Shown here: positions 36,630 through 45,900 of the stretch, piece after piece
Numbering within the stretch: the stretch's first letter is position 1
Layout: every line of letters starts with the position of its first letter
Origin: Eutreptiella sp. 'Long Island Sound 2002'
Lineage: Eukaryota; Euglenozoa; Euglenophyceae; Eutreptiales; Eutreptiaceae
DNA length: 64,000 nt
Assembly (NCBI GenBank): GCA_964036045.1
Contig: OZ038385.1
Coordinates: 63,517,670 to 63,581,669 of the forward strand
Reading direction: 5' to 3'
Program-made: the position numbers and the translations under genes
Notes under the pieces: generated by a model
Told to the model about the DNA's origin: nothing
What the model saw: the letters and a program-made list of their open reading frames with translations, nothing else
Database searches by the model: none

Positions 36630-36960
36630 GATGACTGCTTGGACGCACCTGGGCAACGGCGAGGGAAGTTGCCCTCTGTGTGGATCCGACACAAAGCAAT
36701 GAAATAGGGAACGTCCGGGGGCTCCGTTAGCACAACCGACCAAGGTAAAGGAAAGGGAAGTAGAGAGGGAAAGATAGGGCAAGGAGGAAGAGGAAGGACA
36801 CAGGGCGGCAAAGGCCAATGGGCACCACCGCCTATGAGCGAGCAAGTGGCGGGACAAGAGAGGGCACTGCTCACTGGACCATAGGCGAAAAAACATAGAC
36901 ACCCAGAAAGGGTCCAAGGGAAGGGCAGCGAATGGCGATTGGCCCATAGGCGCCGCCAGC
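36630..36960 (-). repeat. Dispersed repeat, minus-strand copy
   Basis: Read on the minus strand, this segment shares GGAGCCCCCGGA, a match to TTTCANTGCTNTGTGTC and ATCCACACA..GGGCAACTNCCCTCGCC with 46515-46600 on the plus strand. It also shares GGCGGTGGTGCCCATTGGCC with 46415-46440. The order of the parts differs, so the family is rearranged. The copies are in opposite orientation about 10 kb apart. Confidence 0.7.
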
Positions 36961-37099
36961 TGCAGACGAGAACCACACACCATGGCATGCCAACCCCTTA
37001 GGATTGCTGTGCGGTGAGCCGAACGCAAGGGAGCACGTCAGCAAGCAACAACACAAAGAAGGCCCATCACTGGTACATGTTCATAGGCGCCTTTCGCTG

Positions 37100-37700
37100 T
37101 GCCAACACCCTCCCCCCTGGAACGGTTGACACGGAAAAGTTTGGGGCCAAAATTAACCCCCCCCCCCCAGCTGTTCCGGGGTTGATCCCTGGGAACCCAA
37201 CCCCAGGGACGCGCCAATCACCCATGCAGACTTCGTGGAAAAATTTTCCATCAATCACCCAATCCACCACATCGTGTTTCATGAAACACTTCCAAACTGA
37301 GCAACATGTTCCATACCACGATTCAAACACATGGTGCAACACAATGTTCTTCCACACTTCTTTGTGACACCAAAGCATGCCAAGTGATGTACAAGGAAAA
37401 GGTAATCAAGAAGTCATTCAACCTTTTGAAAAAAATTATTCAAAGCGCATTTGGTGATGTGGTGTGACATCCATGGAAAAGGAAGAGAATGAGCCATGAA
37501 ACTTTTTGGAATTTTTTTCTTGGGCAGGCACTAAACTAAGAACGAGAACTTGTTCTGGAACAGCACCAGCTCTTGTTCCGGACCGTTCTGGAACGGTCCA
37601 TAGGAACCCCCCCCCCCCCTCATGGAACGGCTGTTCCACAACGGTTTTGTGCCAGAAAAAATTAACCCCCCCCCCCAGACTGTTCCGTGCCTAACCTCCA
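37100..37700. repeat. Repeats with GGAACGGT palindromes and poly-C tracts
   Basis: AAAATTAA followed by 11-13 C and a TGTTCCG word occurs at about 37148-37178 and again at 37660-37686. Between them is TTCCGGACCGTTCTGGAACG with further GGAACGGTC/GTTCC palindromes and another ~14-C run near 37606-37619. Consistent with remains of a TIR element family with homopolymer C ends. Confidence 0.6.
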
Positions 37701-38442
37701 CTACCTCAACCTTTGAAACCCAAAATTGTGCAGTCATAAGACGCTTGACAACCATAAGTGTCCTAGGTCAAGGCACACGAATGCGGCGTGGGAACAGCAG
37801 GGACGGAGGAAAAGCAAACAAACAAAGGCATGTGACATTGCAGCAGGCAATCAAAACCCTAGAAGCCACGCATGCAATGCATCGTGGGCCAACCTTCAAG
37901 CCCGTGGTTGGATAAAGATACGCGCAAAACCCAAGTTCGCCATGCAAGTTTGGAAACGTAGGCATCACACATCGAAGGCGCAATAAAGACTAAGGGCACG
38001 ACCAGGGCAACAAGAAAGGTTGCTCACACAATCGGGGATCGGTTCATGTTCTTATTGAGGGCTTATGCTGGTGCCGCATGACACATCGAAAGCCCATGCC
38101 AGTACCACATGACACAAAGCAGAGGATGGATGATACCAAGGGCACCTGCTCACCAAGCATAAGAGGCTAAGCAATGGCGAGCACTGCACAAAGCAAATAC
38201 AGTCACCCACCCTATTCCCTGCACTCGCCCAACCTTTTGCCTTCCTACTCTAATGGCCTCCATATTCACCATACACATGAATCAAACAACCGGACTGATG
38301 CACAAGATTGTACCCATTCAGCACACCGAAGTGGATATCCCACCTCCCACAAAAACCACCAAGCAAAAAAATGGACTAAATGGTCCGGTGTACACGAGGC
38401 AACCTTTTAGGGTCGTGCCTTATGCAGCCCGTTTTTGTGCCA

Positions 38443-38469
38443 GTAAAACGGGCCATTAGCCCGTTTTAC
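38443..38469. other. Perfect 11-bp hairpin
   Basis: GTAAAACGGGC, a 5-base loop, then GCCCGTTTTAC. Could be an element end or a transcript hairpin; no T-run follows directly. Function unknown. Confidence 0.6.
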
Positions 38470-38644
38470 ATTTCCATTTAGAAAACAAGGTTTCAAGCAG
38501 TGGTGAGGATAATTGCAGCTCTGTGGAGTCTGGCATTGAGGTGGATGTCCTCCGTGATGCTTCTGCAGTTCGTGGATAGCCGGCAAAACAAGCACTTGTC
38601 AAGAAATTGACATGTCAAATTCAACCGTAAATCCAGTTGGTCAT

Positions 38645-38775
38645 CAATGCATCGGTGATGGACTAGGGATGGAAATGTCTATCAGTGGGGATATTCAGTC
38701 AACATGATCTAACGGTTGAACCCAAAAATAGCAGATTTTCAAGGCATTGGGACTTTAGGTGGGCCAAATGGAGCC
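38645..38775 (+). repeat. Dispersed repeat, copy 2, at the left of a decayed element ORF
   Basis: Same repeat as 31908-32045, same orientation. Here it is followed directly by the broken coding frame at 38780-39220, so the repeat is probably the terminal part of an element that coded for that protein. Confidence 0.75.
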
Positions 38776-38785
38776 TGTTTGTGCT

Positions 38786-39220
38786 CATGAAGAACGTGAA
38801 GATGAACTTGCCGGTGAAGATGGTGGGGCTAATGTTGATGAGCAGCATGTATCTGAGTTCTCCAATGAGGCACTGTTGCAATGACTTGCTGAAGCATCTG
38901 AGGTCGCCAACGCATCTGTTGACGCCTCAAATGCTGAACCTCCACAAAAAAGCCGAAAGCAGATTTGGGCCAGCGTTGGCATACACCCCTTGCAAAACCT
39001 CAAAAGGGGAGGCGGCTCTGGCCCTTTGGTCACGAGCTTGATGCTTTTGAAATTGAAGGAGGCAAATGGGAATCAGTACCATGTTCAAACGAAAATTTTA
39101 CCTCACTGGCAGCCAAGCAACTCTTTTCTATATGGAATGGAAAAGGCTGAGAATGCCATGTGTGAGGAGTGTCGCCGTTTGGCATCAACTGGCACACTGT
39201 CCTTCACCGAAAATGATTGA
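38786..39220 (+). pseudogene. Decayed element protein, one in-frame stop
   Basis: One frame reads an acidic start (HEEREDELAGEDGGANVDEQ), meets TGA at about 38882-38884, then continues through PPQKSRKQIWASVGIHPL to a Cys-containing end (AMCEECRRLASTGTLSFTEN). Composition is coding-like but no family is recognised. Likely the N-terminal or central part of a transposon protein whose C-terminal part may be at 39610-39787. Confidence 0.4.
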
Positions 39221-39487
39221 CTAGGGCTGGCCGCAAAGCAATTTATCAACATCTTGAAGTCGCAGAATTGTTCCTGTAGGTATGGCAGCTTACTTCCAGT
39301 GGTTAGATGCATTTTGGATGTTTCGTTTTAAGACAAACTTTGACATTGACAACCGCGGTTTCTTTCGGTTACCAAAACAGTTTTTTCGGTTGAAAATTGA
39401 AAATTTTTCCCACCAAGCTCATTGGAACCGGCTCAAAAAGCCGGTTTTATTGATTGGTCACAACCCTGGGTGATTTGGCGGTTGGCC

Positions 39488-39596
39488 GAGATTTCATGAC
39501 GATAATCGTTACCTCTGGCTTGGTCCCTCCGGATTTCGGGACGGTAATTGTTACCTCTCCCGCGAGACGGAGGTAACAAATATCGTCCTGAAATCT
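39488..39596. repeat. Imperfect inverted repeat (28-bp arms)
   Basis: GAGATTTCATGACGATAATC... at 39488-39515 pairs with the complement at 39569-39596, with about four mismatches and a 53-base loop. The interior repeats GTAATTGTTACCTC. Sits between two fragments of a decayed element protein. Confidence 0.6.
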
Positions 39597-39617
39597 CGCC
39601 CCCAGCTAACACTTTTA

Positions 39618-39787
39618 AGTATGCCAAAAAGGATGATGTCATCCAAGCACTTCAAGCAACAGTATTGGCTGTTGCAAAGCCACCTGGCACTGCAAAGCCT
39701 CTTGTACAACCCAAAAAGAAGCAACTTTCCATTACTTCATGGTTCCGTCCAAACCACAAATCCACGGTGAAGAGAAAAGGTGTCTAA
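39618..39787 (+). pseudogene. C-terminal element-protein fragment with a PIP-box-like motif
   Basis: Open frame ending at TAA 39785-39787 codes YAKKDDVIQALQATVLAVAK, then PLVQPKKKQLSITSWFRPNH and a basic end. QLSITSWF fits the PCNA-interacting (PIP) box pattern Q-x-x-[ILM]-x-x-aromatic-aromatic with upstream lysines. PCNA binding is known for pogo-type transposase C termini. Whether this belongs with 38786-39220 is inferred from proximity and orientation. Confidence 0.4.
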
Positions 39788-40403
39788 GGACTAGGGGTTC
39801 GGTATATTTTGGGGGGCTCGTTAGAGGGGGGGAGGTTCGTTCAGAATGTGCGTGTGGGGGGGGGTTAAATCAAAAAGTCAACATGTGGCTTTCCTTGTTG
39901 CATGACCCTCCGTTTTCCATGGAATTGGGGATCTACGTCACAAATTGTTGTTTGCTTCACAAAGCTAAAAATGTGATAAACGGGGTTGCAAAATCGTGTG
40001 TCGACGTAACCCAACGTGAATGTCTCTTTATGGATCGTCATTTGATGCGGGGGTGTTGCTTTGAAAATTGCTTTATGCGATAAGGGTTGCGTGCACTTCC
40101 AGGTCACTGGAACACCACACAATCGACAATACTTGCAATTCTAAATTTGATGTCCTCTTCAGCGGGCAACGAGAAAGCAACAACGGCTCACGCCCATAAC
40201 AACACAGTGAAATGTGATATGTGTGATAGCTTTCAGGCATCAAACAAAATTGAAAGTGAGTACAACACTACAAGATTTCATCATGCAAAAGCAAAGAAAT
40301 CACTCAAGGGCTAGGAGCCAGCCGTGGCAACGCGAAGCGCCACTGGCTAGAGAGGAGGCCTTGAACGGGGCACTCATGAATTTAATTAAATTAGTACAGC
40401 GCA

Positions 40404-41195
40404 TCATGCATGCCCCATGGAGTGTATGGATGGACCCCAGGAGGGGTCGGACAGTGCACACAAAATTGTGTGTGTACTGTCCACAATGGTGTTGTCGATG
40501 CCCAGGTTGCGTAAGCGTCCCGGGGGCATATGCAACACCCGATGTAAGTGAGGCAACCACCACGAAGTGGGGTACTGCTTACACTGCAGCTCATAAATGA
40601 TGTGCAGAACACCTTGTACATCAAAAGCATAAAACAGGGCCTTCTGGCACAAGGCAGGTGCCAGGGACCTGAGAACAATGCTGGCATTAGGACTAGAAAC
40701 ATCAAAGAACCGAAGCAGCCTCTTATGTTCAGGAACGTCCCAAGCCATTTTTTGTTTCACAAACAGGTGAATTCGACCATCATACAAACGCATGCACGCT
40801 TGAAGGTTGGTCCACTCTCGCCCCTCACCCTCTACCTGAAGTTCTACACCCAGTACACGTTGAAAGTACTTTCTAACAGACTCAACAGATGACTTGCCAG
40901 ATCTAACACCCGCCATGTTATCTTTGAATCTGTACGAGCGGGAGTGTAATGACAAAGTTACGCGATGTCGCCTTGAAAAGTCACAATCTGGATCCCAGGG
41001 TACCCCTCTCCCTGCTTGCTGTTGGTGCCAGAAATGTTCATGTTGCATACAATAAATACTGGCACACTGAGCACTACACATCCCCCGTATTGCTACACCA
41101 CGCTTCTTACGCATCACCCGCCCCCCCAAGTACACAATACTGGGAGACACAACGATGGGTCTCGAGTCCAAACAAAACCAAGTAATCACACCCAC
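40404..41195 (-). CDS. Unrecognised 263-codon open frame
   Basis: Longest uninterrupted non-repetitive frame in this interval. An internal Met near 40919 begins MAGVRSGKSSVESVRKYFQR and is a more natural start than the upstream codon. The central part (MRLYDGRIHLFVKQKMAWD, LLRFFDVSSPNASIVLRSLA) has coding-like composition. No domain, signal peptide or membrane segment was recognised. It could be a single-exon gene, an exon of an unknown gene or an element protein. Confidence 0.35.
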   Translation of the reverse strand: MGVITWFCLDSRPIVVSPSIVYLGGRVMRKKRGVAIRGMCSAQCASIYCMQHEHFWHQQQAGRGVPWDPDCDFSRRHRVTLSLHSRSYRFKDNMAGVRSGKSSVESVRKYFQRVLGVELQVEGEGREWTNLQACMRLYDGRIHLFVKQKMAWDVPEHKRLLRFFDVSSPNASIVLRSLAPALCQKALFYAFDVQGVLHIIYELQCKQYPTSWWLPHLHRVLHMPPGRLRNLGIDNTIVDSTHTILCALSDPSWGPSIHSMGHA

Positions 41196-42802
41196 GAATA
41201 CTCCTCAGTGGTGGTCCATTTTGAGGTGAAAATGAGCCGTTTTTGGACCGCTTTTTAGGATGATCGTTGTGAACATGCAGGACCATATCCAACGCAACCC
41301 GCATTTCGGTCCTAGTTGTAAGTCTGAATCTTAATTCACATAGGGTGGTACACACAACGGGCGTGAAACAAACGACAAGAATTGCTCACTGATGCATCAG
41401 ATGCACCCGCACTAAGTCCACGTCGTCCACTGTTTTCCAAATCGTGTAAGTGATTGGACCATACAACATTGTAGTTGTTTCTGTCTATTGTCAAAATTTC
41501 GAGGGCAGAGGTAGGGAGAAAAGGGCGACCATTCATTTGCGCGCCATCCCAAACGCAAACCCGTGATCTGTCGATCTGTCCCGTGTGCGAAACCTTGTCG
41601 CCTGCTCGACGTCAACAGGAAAAGGATCAACCCTCCGCATCCCTTGGTTGCACCCGTTTTTGACCAATCCGTAGTCCAGCAATTAGACTTTGAGTGCAGA
41701 TCAGAAGATTCACGGGCATACAAATCCATGGGACCACAACGTTCTGTTGCATTTCTCTCCTTACTAACAACCGCTTCACCGCTTCACGTCCGCGTACGCT
41801 TTCGGAGTCAACCGCGTTGGTCTTGCTGCAACGTCGCCAACAGCTTTGCGTCGGCCATGTATGGCAACCTTTTGTTTGTCTTTAATCTCGTGCTCATGTC
41901 GAGTTGCTGCTTGCGGGGTTTGGAATACATTCAATCACATCCCAAATATGTATCCTTACACGGTCAAGTTTGTAGGGACCCGTCGAAACGAGGAGGTGCC
42001 AAAAGAAGGACCGAACCACGAAGCATCAACGCAAAACAAAACTTCGAACCACAATCGCTCGACACAACCGACGTAGTCCATGGTTCACGAGAAAGGGAAG
42101 GAAACACCGGTGAAAACTAAATTGCAGGCAGCTATATACATCCATGGGTAGAAACAACCAATGGTCTCTCATGGTACGTCGGGGAAGCGACCTCCCACTG
42201 CATTTAGCAACTTGCCCTGCCCTTTCTTGTGCTTTCATTTTGTGTCTTGTTTTCCTTGTGCATCATGCACCATCCCGTGGCATAACCGGACATTGGTCTC
42301 ATTCTCGGCTCGGCTTTTGGCGCATTCCGAGGGTGTTGGTAGCTTGCATCCACTCGTGAAATTTGTGGACCATCGTTCTTGGGAGTTCCCGTCGTAGGAG
42401 CTTAACATGTCAACACAACTCGTCGTGTGGACATGCACTACTAGGGGACGTAGCAGAATCCCCCTCACACAATCGTAACTTGGCCACGTAACTCGAAGCA
42501 CCACCCTTGGTCGTAGTGGCCCGTATGGTATTGCGCTTGTCGGGCGCAGTAAAGTAGTCTGAACACTTTTTTTCCGAGTGCTTCTGTTTGCCGCAAGGTC
42601 GCGAGTTACGCGCTAACCCACCACAAGGCCGCAAGCGACGCAAGCACCATTGTAGATTTTATACATTGGATGATATGCCGATTTTACTCAATGTGAGGGT
42701 GAAGTAAGGGTAAGGAACCAAGGCAGTAGGTTTGCGTAGAGATGACTCGTTGCTTTGCCAATGTTGCCTTTTCCCAGCACGGCCTATTGATTTGTGTTTC
42801 AC

Positions 42803-42962
42803 ATGCCCACATATCATACCACGGCCTCGCGTAGCCGCTCGGGTCCAATTCGCTCTGAGCGTCGCTCTGAGCGGTATATTGGTCCAGAACCCACCGGTAC
42901 AGTGACAAGATTGTACGATGGTGCGGACCCCATTGTCGTGAGCGGAGTCGGCTATGATCGAG
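42803..42962 (+). CDS. Coiled-coil gene, proposed first exon
   Basis: ATG at 42803 opens MPTYHTTASRSRSGPIRSER, continuing RSERYIGPEPTGTVTRLYDG and DPIVVSGVGYDR. Donor placed at CGAG|gtccgc (phase 1) because exon 2 needs two bases to complete a Gly codon. Alternative donors at 42911 or near 43000-43020 would also be open. The similarity of its RLYDGADPIVV to RLYADPIVV in exon 2 supports membership of the same gene. Confidence 0.55.
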
Positions 42963-45900
42963 GTCCGCAAGGGCTAGTATTGCCGTGGCGCGATGTTTCG
43001 TGTGTTGCGAGGTTTTGGTAACGTAAAGGAGGGTTCAAAGGTGGTCCAACGCATTTTACGCATGCTTTATGTAGTCCCTCACAGTTGACATCAACGGGTA
43101 TCAGCCTTGAAGCACCTAGCAAGTTGTTTGAACCACCACTTCCGTCTCAATAGACCGTGAACCACCATCACTTTCCTTTCGCGGATTTTTTTATTTTGCG
43201 AGCACAAAACGCGCTTGCCGAGGGTTGGCAACCAAAACCGATGGAAGCAACAGTGAGGCGACAGTCAAGACTCGAAAAACATGGATAAAGCCATCGCACG
43301 AACGGATCTTCTCGTGCCACCGCCACCATTGGTGGGTGTCCGCAACACCACCAATTTGGTGAGTGTCACTCGGTGTTGAACGTCGGTTAGATGGTTGAAA
43401 TACCACCAATTTGGTGGTGTATGTTGGAGCGTACCATTGTGCTCAAATCCCTTGTCCCCAACATGATACAAAATTTGCTCATTATACGACACCACCATCA
43501 ATATAATAGAAATTGGTAGTGCAATGGTTTTTGTCCCTTGCGTCGACTGGTGCCGGTCCCTTCTCTCCTTCGATGCAAACAGGCACAGCAAAAGAAGAAG
43601 ATATCGCTCCTCTTTCGTCCCTCGTTGTTTCTCTTTTAATGTACGCCAGGTTGCTCCGTTCTGCTCCATAAAGGGTATTTGACGCAATTGCTGCTTTCTC
43701 AGCTTGGATGTAGTACGCAGCCTAATTGGAGTGAAACCAGCACGTGACGCAACTTTGAGCAAGGTCGTGGGGGGTTGAGGAAGTGGTTTCCGGTGGTTCA
43801 TCTCAGTACCTTTTTGTCTTGAACAAGACGTTTTTTCGAATTCAAACGAAATGTTCGAGTGAAATTTTCAACGAAATTGTCAACGAAAATTTGAAAATTT
43901 TCTATGAACGAAAATTTCCACCCGTACCCAAACCACGACCAAGTATTAGGACCAAGTTGGTGGGGAAACTATCCCGCACAATGTACAAAATGCACTTTGC
44001 ATTGTGCATATTGGACATTTGCACGGTTCGCATTGTGCACCACACTAGGACACCTATCGAGCATATTGTGCCATGCTTAGCACACATGGAGCATGCGGAA
44101 CACTCCGGGGACATTCCATACCCAATGTGACGTCGTCCTAACCTCTTTGGACTAGCGATGCATATTGAACCAGGCTTCTTTTTCGTAGCTTTGTGCGCTT
44201 TGGCGTCGCAAGAACACATGCTTCAAGCGCATTTTGAAGGAGACTGGAGGGTATTCTACAATGTGAGCTTTTTTTGAAATGCCGGAACACAACGCGCTTT
44301 GGCATTGTTGGGGCGCACCTCTATGAGCCGTAGGCGGTTCCAACTGTTTGTGATTCACGAGACTCCAACAACCCCTCCCTCCCCGTCCCATTTGAACCAA
44401 TTTGGTGCGAACCAAGAATCTCCCACCTCGTCCATGATTATTCTTTGGTTTGTACATATTGCGGCCGTCCTTCGAGGAACTCTTTGATTGCGTTTGAGCA
44501 CATTGTTGGGGCAGTAGAGCTGCCATGCATCGAGAAAGAAATTCTCCAACCCTGTCCCCCGAGTCTCCCTATCACCCAAACAAGCCGGAATGAGCCACGC
44601 CAAAATGGGCATGCACCTAACGACGAAGCCGTGCAAGTGCACACATGGGTTTGGGGACACATCGTTGTAGGTTTTCAATGCAAGGTGAATTTAAAATCCG
44701 TTTTCCGTCCAAATTTCTTGGTTCAGAAGGCCGATATTGCTTCGTTTATCAATAAGGATTTGATAGTGAAATTCCTTGGCTCAAAGGAAACGCAACCATG
44801 CCCGTCTTCTCAAGCCTCTCCCGTTTGGTGCCGTCCCTTAGGTATCACGGTTGTGGAGACGGACCGCTCATATGTCCCGCCGCCCCGTTTGTACGCTGAT
44901 CCTATCGTGGTTGACGACGTGTATCCGTTGGCCAATGCCCGTGGGAAGTCCACTATCGATGTGCGAGACGATACATATGCACGGTTTGGGAGGCCCAGCC
45001 CTCGGCACACGAGCCCGAATCGGTACACGAGCCCAGGTCGTGGATTTGTGAGCCGCATCGTGGATGACGATGCAGCAGTCGTCAATTACGAGGACCGCAT
45101 TGAAGTGGAGGTTTGCCTTTTCTCTGTATGCTTGTGAGGGCCGCTGAAGCTATGCCATTTCAACAATTCGAGCTTAGCGATTGTTTTTTCGACCTCTAAG
45201 TGCTTCTCCAATTTCTCGTCGTCCTAAGCCCAAGACCCAAGGAGATGTTTAAACGTTTTAAGAGGCACCTCTGCCATGCGGTTCACTCGTCCCATGCGAC
45301 ATACCACAATCCTCTGAGCGCACGCTGGGGGGGTGTCATAATGCCCGCGGGGGGGGGGGGGGTGCGTACGCAGGAGCTGTGTGCTGGTGTGGGCGGGATG
45401 AGATGGTGTTGTTCTCATCCCAACGACCTCAGCCAATTGCTCTACCTGTGCGTGAATCCGAGCACCTCAATTGTATTTGTGTTTACAGGTGCCTCGCAAA
45501 TCTCCTCGTGCGGGGTATTCCTCCCAGCAGCCCAGATATAGCAAGTTGAGCGAGGGGGCGCCCACTTTCTCAGGTGACTGGGACCGCAACGCACCGAGCC
45601 TTGATCGTGGTGTACGCTACACACAAGGGGTGTGTGTTGCCTTGTCAAAATGTACAGGGGTGAAGCCTGACCCCAACCACTATGCCAAGATCCGCTTGTA
45701 TGCAATACAATCAGATGCCTGGTTGGAATTGGGGTGACAAATTTCCCTTCTGGATGGTTTGCCAAAGGATGTAATGTCCGCCAAGCTCTCGGTGCGGCAG
45801 GTGTTCTCAGTTGATTTTTGTTTTGTGCTTTTCCCTTGGTCCTATTGCTAAGGCCCCCTCCATCTGCTTCAGCAGTGCGATTCGGGTGCCTAGTAGTGGG

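Larger units (their letters stand above)
36198..42802. other. Repeat-rich interval between the divergent WD40 and coiled-coil genes
   Basis: Should hold the unseen start exon(s) and promoter of the minus-strand WD40 gene and the promoter of the plus-strand coiled-coil gene. Neither a start exon nor a TATA-type promoter could be supported. The interval holds dispersed repeats, poly-C tracts, decayed element ORFs and a 263-codon minus-strand open frame, listed separately. Confidence 0.5.

Noticed and set aside
43783-44130. 115-codon plus-strand frame beginning MVSGGSSQYLFVLNKTFF
   Set aside because: AT-rich intronic sequence of the coiled-coil gene without splice support or recognisable domain.
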